64,000 bases of DNA from assembly GCA_013368445.1 (NCBI GenBank), contig JAACJO010000002.1, positions 310,001 through 374,000 of the forward strand. The letters run 5' to 3'. This stretch comes from Leucocoprinus leucothites (lineage: Eukaryota; Basidiomycota; Agaricomycetes; Agaricales; Agaricaceae). Made by a program: the position numbers and the translations under genes. Shown here piece after piece: positions 12,313 to 23,334 of this stretch. Each line of letters starts with the position of its first letter. The stretch's first letter is position 1. The notes below the pieces were generated by a model, which saw nothing but the letters and a program-made list of their open reading frames with translations, was not told the DNA's origin and did no database searches.

Positions 12313-12608
12313 ACGTCCATCGGCGGCCTCAGAGTCGAACCCACAGTTTTATCGTTAGAAACTGTTGACGATAACACTGGAGGGATGGATTGGGACCGGA
12401 GCTGTGATTTGGCGGATGCAGTACGGTCTGCGATTGCCAATGGCCAATCGATATCGCTTCCCGCTCTCAAGTGTGCCGACTCTCAGTCAAGTGACTATGC
12501 ATTCCGATGACACTTCCACGAATAAATTCTTTGCAAGAAATATCATTATTATCGTTATTTATGTATAACCCCACATTCCTGTGGGTTGTCGCCCCTGAAG
12601 CCGCCTTC
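12313..12608 (+). pseudogene. Duplicated 3' end of the SNM1/Artemis gene
   Basis: About 60 codons match the C-terminus of the gene ending at 4002 (GGLRVEPTVLSLETVDD through CADSQSSDYAFR), with a few substitutions such as DDDD to DDNT. Homology continues ~100 bp past the stop codon. The catalytic domain is absent, so this cannot act as a nuclease. The frame is still open, which suggests a young duplication. Confidence 0.85.
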
Positions 12609-13080
12609 ATGATACAGTATGCATTTTTGGCACCTTTCTAAACCATAGAACTGACCTTCCCTCAGTACTGAAATCACGCCTTCGGCGTTGCATGTATTAG
12701 TAGCCCTCAATAGATTTGTTACGCCATCAGAAATAGTAGGACACAATGCCTCATCGATCATCACCCTCAATCAACGGAACAGATTACCTGAAAGTTATTT
12801 CTTGGCGGTAGTATTGCGGAGAAAGCGATCGTAACCTACATTGACAGACAGCAATTTCGTGATCTGTTATCAAAGACTGCCCAGATTCTGCCTTAAATCC
12901 TGCTTTTTGACTGATCCGCAAGCTTCAGGACTCGTTACAGATGGGTTTGTGCGGACGATGTCAGCGAACGTAATTCACATCCGTACTCCGCAATAGCTCA
13001 ACACAGTCAAAATTGCAAACACAACCTTGAGCACGAAAAGCCCAAAAAAGAATGGCTTGACGTTAGTCCTCTGAGCTTAC
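12609..13080. other. No gene recognised
   Basis: DNA present in this copy of the segmental duplication but absent from the 4.1 kb copy. No coding or RNA feature is visible. Confidence 0.45.
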
Positions 13081-13626
13081 TCAGAGAGCCATGCAGATGT
13101 TGAGGTTGACGGGAGTGCAGCCGAGGGCTACCGCACTTTCTGGGGTAACGGACGGTACAATATGACGATTATGACTCAAAGCCCGGGGAAATGAACCTAC
13201 AATAGATTGTTGTTACAGTAAATGGGTTGGGCCAATTTACATGTAGGAGTTTAGTCGGCCAATGACCAAGCGAGTCGAAATGCGAAAGTTGAATCACCAT
13301 GAATTGCTACCAGCACCAATGATTTGATGGAGCTACAAGTGACGGCAACGGGGATAAGGACGTTCCCACTCAACACGATCCCCAAGAAGCTGAGTAGCTT
13401 TGAGGAAGAGCTGGTGTCGGACCTCTCCGGGTTGTTGCCTGCGTCCAGTGAGGACGGAGAGGGATTTCGTGTAACACCTTAAGTCACGGGGCATTTACAG
13501 CAGTTGAGGTTACCAACGTTGCACTTACTGGCAGGAACGGTCCCTGGGAAACTCCCACTGACGGTAACGAAGAGGTGGAGAATGAGGGGCACGAAGATGA
13601 AGGTGGTGACAGCGATTAAATATCAT
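13081..13626 (-). pseudogene. Degenerate hydrophobin
   Basis: Three exon-like blocks in hydrophobin order. Exon 1 codes a signal peptide-like stretch and VPASKCNVGNLNCC; exon 2 codes VAVTCSSI; exon 3 ends in ALGCTPVNLN. Damage is visible. The ATG at 13624-13626 is one base out of frame with the signal peptide. Exon 2 shifts frame after CSSI, before the expected GAGSNS end. Exon 3 lacks the C-x5-CC block. It is diverged from all intact copies, so it is an older paralogue and not part of the recent ~2.4 kb amplification. Confidence 0.72.
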
Positions 13627-13747
13627 GGCTGAGGAGAGAACGAATCTGCTAGGCTGACGCCCAGTCCGGAAGAGAGCGCACCTTTATACCGCTTCGTGCG
13701 AGATACTTTGAGGCTTTACCACCCTCAAGTCCAGTTCCTGGGCCATT

Positions 13748-14384
13748 TAAACCGTCCGACGATAACTGCGGTTTTGACTATTAGTAAGAAGAGTGTTTTG
13801 AGGGTGTGAGCTTGACTAATCAAATCATCTAACCGCTCGAATAAACTCCTTACATGAATTGACCCACCCGTCCTGCCATGAGCCTATGTTTCTGGTCTGT
13901 GTCGCAAATACCGCCACCACTGAGGCTACACAGAAGGGAGGTTTGACCATTTGCCTCTCCCTGCACCACGAGTGCGTGTACAGCGTGATCCTAGTTACAA
14001 TCTTGGGGTGCCTAATTAACTGATTGGATATGGTTCGAGCTCTGTAATTATCGGTTTCGACCTGCAGACAAAAGCAAGTTTCTTGGGCAACTTCTGCGTA
14101 CACTGTCGACTCAAGGATTCACTGAACCATAAATTGACCAAACTGTTTAGAGAGCGAGGATTCTCTTGCTCTACTTGTTTACTAGAATGCGTCCCATTAA
14201 TGCAACATTGGAAGATAACTATGTGCTCATATATAAAAGATTTTACCTTTCAATGCTGAATTGACTTTACTCTAGACTCTGAGTCGCGGTCTTTATCAAA
14301 CCTGGTGCCTATTCAGCTCGCACCCTCTAGACCTCTTGACCCTTCTGGTTCCCCCGTTAGTTTGGTACTTTGGTCCATTTACAA
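13748..14384. repeat. Copy of the 4.13-4.76 kb spacer
   Basis: Matches 4130-4761 in order, for example 'cgaataaactc', 'catgagcctatg' and 'gacctcttgac'. It leads into hydrophobin unit 4 just as 4.13-4.76 kb leads into unit 1. No gene. Confidence 0.75.
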
Positions 14385-14513
14385 GGACATATTCAAATAG
14401 ATTGGGTTTTCTTATTCAAGTTCAAAGTACAAGCAGCAGAACGATTTCCGAGACCTATTACCGACATAACCACCATTCATCCTTAATTCCCTGTCACATC
14501 ACGACTGCGATAT

Positions 14514-15003
14514 TTAGAGATTGAGATTGACGGGAGTGCAGCCAAGAACGAGGAGGCCGCTGAAGTTGTTTCCAGTGCAGCAGACGGGCTGAGCAGTGCT
14601 GAAAAGAGCCAAGTATTGTCAGCGAATGACTTCGATCTGCTTTGGTATGACTTACCATGAATTGCCACCAACTCCGATAACGCTGATCGGGTCGCAAGTA
14701 AGGCCAACCAAGCCAGTGACGCCTTGAAGGACAACACCGAGGAGGCCAGCAAGAACAGTGACTGCGGAGCTGTCCGCGGCCTGGGCAGAGTTACCTATAA
14801 GGTCGGTCAGTCACCATATTTTGTACTGTCTGAGTAGTTTGGAACTCACAGCACTGGAGGGAACCAGTGTTACACTGGCTGGCGGGGATGGTACCGCCGC
14901 CGCCGCCACCACCACCACCAGTGCGGGGAACAGCAGTGGCCGCAGCCAAGAAGGGAAGGACGAAGAACAAGAAAGTGAAGATAGTAGCGACGCGAGCGAA
15001 CAT
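14514..15003 (-). CDS. Class I hydrophobin, copy 4
   Basis: Exons 15003-14850, 14794-14656 and 14598-14514 give 125 residues. The signal peptide is [20 protein letters not shown], then a nine-Gly spacer and eight cysteines in class I spacing. Substitutions versus copy 1 include CDPISVIG for CSPIDIIG. The promoter has CATAAAA where the other copies have TATAAAA, so expression may differ. Otherwise intact. Confidence 0.92.
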
Positions 15004-15081
15004 GTTTACTGAGGCTGGATGATGCTTTGGAAGATCTGTTAGAACTCCTTTGCTGGGGATATGAGGCAGACCATGGAGGGC

Positions 15082-15088
15082 TTTTATG
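15082..15088 (-). promoter_or_regulatory. Altered TATA box of hydrophobin 4
   Basis: At the position of the conserved TATAAAA the sequence reads CATAAAA, 79 bp before the ATG. The surrounding promoter is otherwise conserved. Confidence 0.5.
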
Positions 15089-16000
15089 GGGTTGGATTTC
15101 GTGTTTTCTTGTGTTTTTTTCAAAAGAACAACGTCCGGTCTCCGAAACACTTGAAGTCATGCGGTCAGAACCTGTATCCTGAATTCCTGTTCCATGGAAT
15201 CGGCTCAGAGAAATGTATTGCAACCTGAACTACTGGTTCGACCTTTCAATCTCCCAGGTCTACTGTTACGTTGACTTCTGACGGCAAAATATTGTATCCT
15301 GGGCATTGAAGACCTATGGTGTACGAAAATGAACTGCAAGCACTGCACAATGTGAATAATATACCTTATGATTGACTAGATATCCAAGGCGAGCTCGTAA
15401 GCACTGGCTCGGCTCAGATGACGTCCAGCCTGGTGAGATCGTCCACCGTCACATTCTCACACTTGAATTTGACCTATTGCTGAGACTAGCCGATGCTGGG
15501 CAAATCTGAAATAGATAAGCATGAGGGAGTAACTGTCTCCGAAAGACAGGAAGTCCGTCAGTGATTGGAGCTAGGGTTGATGCATTGATGAGTGATGGCT
15601 TGTTCCTGATGCCCCAATGTCCTGTAAATACATATTACAATCAGCTTCGGCCCCACTTGGACAGCTTTGGTCCTGGACAGTCGTGAATGCGCGAACGAGA
15701 CCCTTTACTTCAGGTCAAGATGCATTTTTCCGTGTCATATTTAGCGGAGGTACTGCTGTGCAGCCCGCTTTCCCGAAAAGGACTTCACAGCGGAAGATCG
15801 CGAAGCCCCAATGTCCATGCAATGTCCATGAGAAGCAACCGTAAAGGTAGTCAGATCCACGAACAGCAAAACGAAATGTTACTCCACAAATTCGATATTC
15901 GTCCTGGACAGACCGATGCTGTTTTAGGGGCAGTACGATTTTGTGTAATGACATGCGGTTTACGCAGCCGGTGTCTGAAGACCCAAGTCCCGGGTATGAG

Positions 16001-16687
16001 GTAACCGTAACTTGGCAGATGCCATCGGAACAAAACGAAAGCTCACCTCTTCGGGCGCTGCTCAAGGAATAACATCCATTATATATTCGTACATATCGTC
16101 AGATTGACATCTATTGAGTTGACTGCTCCAGGTTGGAGCTGACAATTGTTCATAATCGCTTTCAGCATGTAAGTATGAGGTCTTCGAAAGCTTATACTCA
16201 AAGACTACACATGGTAGGGTTACGAACTTCTGCCAGAGCCCCATGCCTGGCGCCATCCTGTGGGCCATGAAATGAAATTCTGTGGCAAATGCGACCGTAG
16301 AAACTCCGGATTCAAGAAGGCTGATGGGACAGAGTACAAGGGATTGCCTCCACCACCAGACTCCGAATCGTGTGATTTCGAGGAGGACGCAAGAGCTTTT
16401 CACCCCGAGTTCGTCTCTCCAGTTAAGCTAGTTTCTGCTTAATAGAAAAACTTATGGTTTGTAGATTTACCGGTATCCACGCAAGAGATACCGTATGTGG
16501 AACAGAAAAAAGTTCAAGAAATAAAAAAAGGCTTAAAGAAGCTGTTTAACAGTTAAAGCAACGTATCAATTCCGATGATCAGGGTTTTCAACTACATTTA
16601 CTTCACAGTTCAGACAGATAAACAGCTTAATAAGAACTAGCGACAAATCCATTTACTACGACCGTCGTTTGTCAACATAGACCAGGT
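16001..16687. other. No gene recognised
   Basis: Between unit 4 and hydrophobin 5. A 60-codon plus-strand frame at 16260-16442 has a CGKC motif but no second Cys pair, no homologue that I recognise and no intron context, so I do not call it. Confidence 0.4.
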
Positions 16688-17157
16688 TTAGAGGTTGATG
16701 TTGATAGGGGAGCAGCCGAGAACGAGGAGGCCACTGAAGCTATTTCCCGTGCAGCAGACGGGTTGAGCAGTGCTGAAACACACGAATAATATTTTAGCGA
16801 CCACATATTGACATGTCGATAGGGTTTTCACTTACCAGGAGTTACCGCCAACGCCAATGACCGAAATGGGGCTGCAGTTGACGCCAACTAGAGCTTCGAC
16901 CGGGCCAAGAACAATGCCGAGGAGGCCTGCGAGGAGACCGACGAGACTAGAGCTGCTAGATTGGACCGAGTTGCCTGGAAAGACCATTAGAGCCCGGATA
17001 AATTTCAAGCCATCGGAATTATCTTACAGCACTGAATGCTGCCAGTGTTGCACTGACTGACTGGAGGGGTATCGGTGCGGGGTACAGCAGTGGCGGCCGC
17101 CAATAAGGGGAGGACGAAGAACAAGAAAGTGAAGACGGTAGCGACACGAGCGAACAT
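16688..17157 (-). CDS. Class I hydrophobin, copy 5
   Basis: Exons 17157-17028, 16974-16836 and 16772-16688 give 117 residues. The signal peptide is [20 protein letters not shown], then a short RTDTPPVSQ linker with no poly-Gly and eight cysteines in class I spacing. It is more diverged than copies 1-4 and its flanks no longer align with the 2.4 kb unit, so it is an older array member. Intron positions and the 139/85 bp exon lengths are conserved. Confidence 0.92.
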
Positions 17158-17235
17158 CTTTACTAAGGCTTGTTGGTGCGTTGGAAGATCTGGTAGAGCT
17201 CCTTTGCTGGGGAAATATGCTTGAGTGTGGAAGGT

Positions 17236-17242
17236 TTTTATA
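17236..17242 (-). promoter_or_regulatory. TATA box of hydrophobin 5
   Basis: TATAAAA about 80 bp before the ATG at 17157. Confidence 0.65.
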
Positions 17243-19681
17243 CTGTAAAAAAGTAGCTGCTGACATATTTTCCTCACCGTCTTGACACTGTTATCTTCTG
17301 CTGTCAATCATTGCAGGCCATGGGACAAGGAAACGACATCGAGCCGTCTGGATGTGCCTTGAACAGACATTCCTTGCTCTTGGCTGAGCCTTCCAACAAA
17401 ATCTGCGGGCTCGATGACACCCTGGGCATGACTGATGTTTTTCCTGGATCATGAGCGCTAGATCTCATCAGACGAAACTGGACGCAGCGTCGTGCGAAAC
17501 GCCAAAAATAGCAATCGTGAACTTCAATAACTCAGTTAGGGAGAATTGCTGCAAGCTGTGAGCTGATCAGATGTGGAATCTACAAAATGTTGCTTTGCAC
17601 ATGGCGTTTTCACGGCATAAGCGCGAGGTCAGATACACAAAAAGCGATAGAAGCCTAAGGTGTGCAGGACTTGCGTTTCTTGCAACCATTATCGTCGGTT
17701 TTCAAGTTCTCCGTGTAACCGAAATTCATTCGTGCATGCAGCGGTTATCCGCCAGCCTACCAGCCCACCTAAGCTTGAATCTAGTATGGTCTATCACGAA
17801 GTTCGCGAACAGCCTTCTCTTGTTCCTGGGTCTTACCTGAACACTACCCTGACGTTAACCATCAGGTTCTTTTCGGCTCCACTTCAATGGCCGTGTAACT
17901 CTTCGATTTTCAGAACATGAGCGTTCTTGTTACATTTAGGGGACTGAGGCATGTGGGTCGAAGCTGATAACAAAGGTGGCCGCGGGGGATGACAGTTCTC
18001 AAGATATGATCCTCGTGCTGGACATGCGGCAGCAAGCGAGAGCAATGGAATAGAATTAGTAACCCTCCGATACTCCGTCTAAAGGCACAATCACCAGGGT
18101 AGGAAGCTGTTCACGAGTGCAGCCTGTTGAATATAATTGACTAGAATTGCTCAGCTCTGGCTGGGAAATTATCTGAGTCGAGGTTGCCGGCTCGGAGTAC
18201 AATTTCAAAATCGGAATGAGTCCGAGTCGGATAAAAATAACTTCAATGCCGCGGCGATTGCCGCGAGAATACCGTCTCTGACCTCTTAAGCATTACAGCT
18301 CGATGAAGAATGCCTGGAAATATGTTAATGAAGGTATTTGGAGGTAATGAAGAAGTCCCGCAACAGAAAGCCATTTGTTCCCTTTTTACTGGGTTCATAG
18401 CTAGGGAACCAATGCGGCCGATCTCCAGCATGGCATGATGTATTCTACACGTTCCGGAGTAACATTGTTGCTTCGAGGGATTTGCTGCGGCGAAAATGTC
18501 TGATTTATCTAGAGAGATACGGAGATCTATTCGTTCGCAAGCTTCGGCATTATGAGCAAAATTAGCAACAAAAGAAGATTTATCTTGTGGGAACGCTGTT
18601 TCGTGTACGATGAAATGAAGGAGTAAATGACGAAGAGTGCTGCCCTTGAGGCTGGGCTTGTCCAGGCCGTGCGAGAGGAATCAGGGTGCCTCCATTCATC
18701 TGTATCTTGGGAAAGAGGCTGAGGATCGCGTAACGAGGGTGGCAATTGCGGAGGTGTCATGAACCGAGTTGTATGTTGGCTCACCAAGCGGCGAATCACG
18801 AATCACAATAAAGCAAGAAAAGCAGCGATTGGCAGCTGAACATAGAACCATTAACAATGAACGTCTGTGGCATCCAGTAAGATGTTTGAATACACACCCG
18901 GTGTCTGTCAACGTCCAACATGTCTCTCAGTTTCCGAACTTAAGTCAATTACCTTGATACCACCGGTGACACCGGGGTCGTCCAATAGCGTTTCAAGAAC
19001 GGTTTCGTTACCTCTCCGTCTCTACATTTGTTTTTGATTGGGCGCGTTAAGGTGGCTTTGTTGGCTGCCACTTTATCTCAGCATCAGATGGATTGATTGT
19101 GCGCGGTCGCTTACTGGTTCATTGGACTTCCCCGACGCCCGTACCGCCACCCAGGTGATTGATGACAGTGGCATAGAAGGCAATGTGGCTATTGACACAG
19201 CACTAGGGCTCTCCCCACAAAACAATTTTATGTGCGAGAACGCTCTCCGGCATACCCTCGACGCACATCCGGGATTTTCTAAACAAATTTAGATTCTTAT
19301 CAGAAATTCTGATACGGGTCTGGAGTCCGTCGAGGCGAACCGAGGAGGCCACCAGGGTTCAATACAATAATCAGAACTCGTCAAGCTAATTTCCCCACCC
19401 GTTGACGGGTGGATCAAATCTGATCAAATCAATTGATTTCCTGGACAGTGTCACGGAGATCAGCAGCGAATCAAATAGAGTCTGAATTTTTAGTAAACCA
19501 ATAGCATTCTAGGATCGATTCACGTGTCTGTTTTGCCCATAATCATCAATCATATTAAAGACTGATATCTCGAAGCTTTGAGTGCATTTCGTGTACGTCG
19601 GAAGCGCCGATGACCAATGGAAATAATGTTCAATCCAAAAGAATCGCAAGAAATATGATGGCAACACGAAAAATGGCATTT
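17243..19681. other. 2.4 kb without a recognisable gene
   Basis: Frames up to 90 codons exist on both strands, but none shows a domain, signal peptide or spliceable continuation. A short repeated word 'gatcaaatc' occurs near 19413-19427. Confidence 0.5.
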
Positions 19682-21286
19682 TCATCCCCTCCAGTAATTT
19701 GTTTTCACGAATGGCATGGGTGTCAACACTGCCTTTTGTCTCTTATTACGGACCTCAACTTCCACTTGTGTGCCCTTCTTGTGCCAGCCGTTCTTCACAT
19801 ACCCCATAGCAATGTTTTTTCCCAAGGTCGGGCTTGGAATACCCGACGTCACGGAACCTAAAAAGTATGATTCAGTATGATTCACGTCTTTAAACTTAGT
19901 CTGGTCACAAGGACTCCTCACCGAGTATATCACTGGTATTTGGGTCGAAAATCTTGGCGTGCTCTGTAAATGTAAACCGATAGATGTCAAAGGAACGATA
20001 CCGGTACACGGGAGGATACGTACGCCTAGCCGGTGCACCTTCAACGGTCAATCCTACGCGACGGCGCGGAGGTCCTTCTTTCAGATGCTTACGAACACCT
20101 TCTGCTCCAATAAAGGTTCCATTCTCCTTTCTGTCTTTACCAATGACCCAACTCAGGCCTGCCTCCACTGGAGTCGTGTCCTCATCGAGGTCATTGCCGT
20201 AAAGACACATGCCCGCTTCCAACCTCAAACTATCTCGCGCGCCAAGACCAGTCAATTGGACTGGTGCCTTGGAGAGTAGCTTCGCTACTTCAACTGTTTG
20301 TGAAGGTGGAATTGAGATCTATGAGTGAGTGTCATTGGTGGAAGTAGAGAGGAGTATGACGGAATTCTAACTTCGAAACCATCTTCCCCTGTGTACCCAC
20401 CACGGGCAACGTGGAGATTAAAACCTTCAATGGGAACAAAGGCGGACTTTCCAAATGTCAGGCCTCGGAGGTTGTATGACGTAAGGGTTTGAAGATAAGA
20501 CGCTGCTTCAGGCCCTACGAAACGGATGAGGTCAAGAATGATACAGCAATGACGACAGACATGAGCGTGCCTTGTAATGCAAGCAATCCCCAGTTCTCTA
20601 GCACCTCCATCTCAACCGGTCCCTCTTTTCCTTTCTCTCCAGAGTTCCATTCCTCGAGCTTTTCTTTGAACCAAGCAAGGTCTTTTTCCCTGCGGCCTGC
20701 GTTTGTCACGACGTAGAAGGCATCTGCAGCATGCTTCGTAATGACAGTGTCGTCAATAATCCCACCCTTTTCATTGAGGATGACGGAAAGGGTCGAAGAG
20801 TATGGGGTCAACGACGAGAGGGAGGAGGGCGTAACCCACTCAAGGAATTCCGTGGCAGTTTTTCCCCGGAAGCTACAGGCGCAAGTTGTCAATTGTAATT
20901 TGTTGCTTGACTTTTGGGACCATACTTTGATTGGACCATATGACCGACATCGAAAAGGCCCGCTTTGCTCCGGACGTGGTTGTGACTGGCAACTGGGAAA
21001 ATTAAGGAGGTGGATGAAAGAATAGGGTGGTTTCTTCTTACTTTGTCCAGCATCCGCATATGATAAAGGCATAGAATAGCCAGCAAATGGGACCATTTTA
21101 GCACCGTTTTCAACATGGAAGTCATAGAGACCCGTTCGCCTCAACTGTTAACCGAAAATTGAAGTATTTGTTGAGTCCAAAAACTTCAAGGCTCACTTGT
21201 GCTGCTTCTGTTGCTAGTCTCCTCACACTAAGGAGGGCAGAAGGGCATCTTGCTCTGAGCAGCGAGGTAGTTTGTAGGAGGACCAT
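19682..21286 (-). CDS. GCV1: Aminomethyltransferase, glycine cleavage system T protein
   Basis: Eight exons give about 403 residues, the usual size. Exon 1 (21286-21197) encodes a mitochondrial presequence rich in Arg/Leu/Ser (MVLLQTTSLLRARCPSALLS). Conserved blocks follow in order: TGLYDFHVENGAKMVPFAGYSMP, SKAGLFDVGHM, NEKGGIIDDTVI, VARGGYTGEDGFE, RDSLRLEAGMCLYGNDLDE and a C-terminal barrel with TPMPFVKTNY. The enzyme transfers the methylene carbon of aminomethyl-lipoyl H protein to tetrahydrofolate in mitochondria. One intron (20515-20570) starts with GC instead of GT, and only this splice rebuilds ALQGPEAA. The gene is divergent from coronin with only 179 bp between the start codons, so the two may share a promoter. 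Confidence 0.93.
20515..20570 (-). other. GC-AG intron in the T-protein gene
   Basis: Donor AAG|GCACGC and acceptor GTAG, 56 bp, phase 1. No GT donor nearby restores the conserved LQGPEAA junction. Confidence 0.75.
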
Positions 21287-21465
21287 GGTCGGAATAAGCT
21301 GATCCCACGCATTGCCGTTTTCGAATAAATCCTTTATTACGTAATTATGGCACGGTAACCCGATATCGTCTCCAGCGCGATGAACCTCATCCTCTCATCC
21401 TGTCCAGGCTTTATAGCCAACTTTCATTGGCCTTTCGTTCTTGAGTCTGTTGCGTATTCGATAGC

Positions 21466-23334
21466 ATGTCGCGTTTCGTTCGAGCCTCGAAATACCGGTG
21501 CGGAAGCTCACAATCTCTGACTGATCATCAGTATTGACAACAGCTCATACAGGCATGTGTTCGGTCAACAGGCAAAGAAAGAACACAATATAGAAAATGT
21601 TAAAGTAACCAACAGTGCCTGGGATACCAATATTGTTTCTGCCTCAGGAGTAAGTAATTCCCGTCTTTGAGAAGAGTCTTCTAAAATTGATTGGCGATAG
21701 CAATACCTTAGTGTTAATTGGAACGCGTCAGGAGGTGGCGCCTTTGCCATTCTTCCCTTGCCTTCACCCTTCCATGGAATCAATAGTTTTCCTCACAAGC
21801 TACCAGATCAGCTCCCTCTTGCACGCAGCCACTCAGCCCCGGTGCTTGACACTGACTGGTCGCCTCACAACGACACTATCGTCGCATCTGGTGGTGAAGA
21901 TGGGAAAGCCATGATCTGGAAGGTAGAAGCAGCACTATTCGAAGGTTGGGGGGCCGAGGGATGGATCCCTCACGATTTTGATCCTGTCCTCCGAATTGAC
22001 GCGTCGCCGCGGAAGATTGGCCAAGTTCTATTCCACCCCACCGCTGCGCAAGTACTCGCCACAGTCTCTGGCGAGCATACCATAAAACTTTGGGATCTCG
22101 CAGCTCCAGAAGACCCACGCGTAACCTTGTCTGGACATGGTGATGCTGTTCAAAGTTTGACTTTTAACCCCACTGGTACCTTGTTGGCAACCACATGTCG
22201 TGACCGTAAGCTGCGCATCTTCGATCCCAGAACTGGCGGACAGCCGGTTCGTATCGCTGATGGCCATTCTGGTGTCAAGGGGGCGCGTCTAGCTTGGATG
22301 GGAGAACACGATAGGATTGCCTCAACAGGTTTCAGTAAAATGTCAGACCGCCAAATCGGAATCTGGGACTCTGGCAGCCTTGAGAGTTTGAAGATGACCA
22401 CGATTGACCAGTCGGCCGGTGTTCTCATGCCCTTTTGGTCGGACAATAACATTTTATTCCTGGCTGGGAAGGGGTATGTTTTTTTTTGTTGCTTTGATGA
22501 GCGTTTGAAGCTCACCTGAATAAATCAGTGATGGCAACATTCGCTACTACGAGTACGAGAACGACAGCCTCTTCGCCCTTGCCGAGCACAAATCATCAGA
22601 TCCCCAACGCGGTGTCTGCTTCCTGCCACGCCGCGCTCTCAACGTGGCAGAGTGTGAAATTGCCCGAGCTTATAAGTTGCACGGCTCGACTATTGAACCC
22701 ATTGCTTTCATCGTTCCGCGGAAAGTGAGTCATCGGAAAATGTCCTGCTAGTGGTGTGCTCAGTCTTCGTAGGCCGACAGCTTCCAATCCGACATTTTCC
22801 CTCCCGCCCCATCACGGGAGCCCTCCCTTTCAGCATCAGAATTTTTCAATGGGAAGATTGCTCCTTTAAACCTCATCAACTTAGGCGATGGTTCGATGAC
22901 ATCTGGCGCTCAACCCTCCCCTGCTCCTGCCCCTTCGTTTACCTCTTCACCACCTGTGTCTCGTACACCGACACTTACCACCGCAGCTCCAGCTCCAGCT
23001 CCTGCCCAAGCTCCTGCCCCAGCTCCTTCACAACCCTCTCCTCCTCCCTCAGCTGCGCCTTTGAGTGCGGTACCTAGGCGAGGAAATAGTGGGAGTGAGG
23101 AATCAACGAACGAAGTACGTACTCCCTAAATAGCTGACTTTTACCTCGTTTCTCTAACGACATATCCATTCAATTCTCAAATTGCAGACGACGAGTGCAC
23201 TGAAGGAAGAAAATACGCGTTTGACCTCGGACCTTCGTGATGCACGGGAGAAAATCAGGAATCTCGAACTCCAGGTCGAGACCTTGCGTGCCAATGCGAG
23301 GAAGGCCGCTCAGGCTCTTCAAATGGACATTTGA
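21466..23334 (+). CDS. CRN1: Coronin, actin-binding WD40 protein
   Basis: Starts MSRFVRASKYRH(V)FG, the coronin signature. Intron 1 splits the first Arg-His and intron 2 joins SASG to QYLSVNWNASGGG. Several WD repeats follow (LDTDWSPHNDTIVASGGED, HTIKLWDL, DRKLRIFDPR, RQIGIWD), then the coronin C-terminal block (GDGNIRYYEYEND, ECEIARAYKL). A Pro/Ala/Ser-rich linker follows, and finally a leucine-heptad coiled coil (LKEENTRLTSDLRDAREK) that would trimerise the protein. It is about 525 residues after six exons. Coronin organises cortical actin and Arp2/3 at hyphal tips and endocytic patches. Downstream of and divergent from the T-protein gene. Confidence 0.95.

Larger units (their letters stand above)
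14385..16000. repeat. Hydrophobin repeat unit 4, diverged
   Basis: Contains hydrophobin 4, its promoter and ~1 kb of upstream DNA homologous to units 1-3 but with more substitutions and indels. Homology fades near 16000. No other gene is seen. Confidence 0.7.

Noticed and set aside
21876..22515. Minus-strand frames of 80-121 codons over coronin
   Set aside because: They are antisense to well-defined WD repeats.
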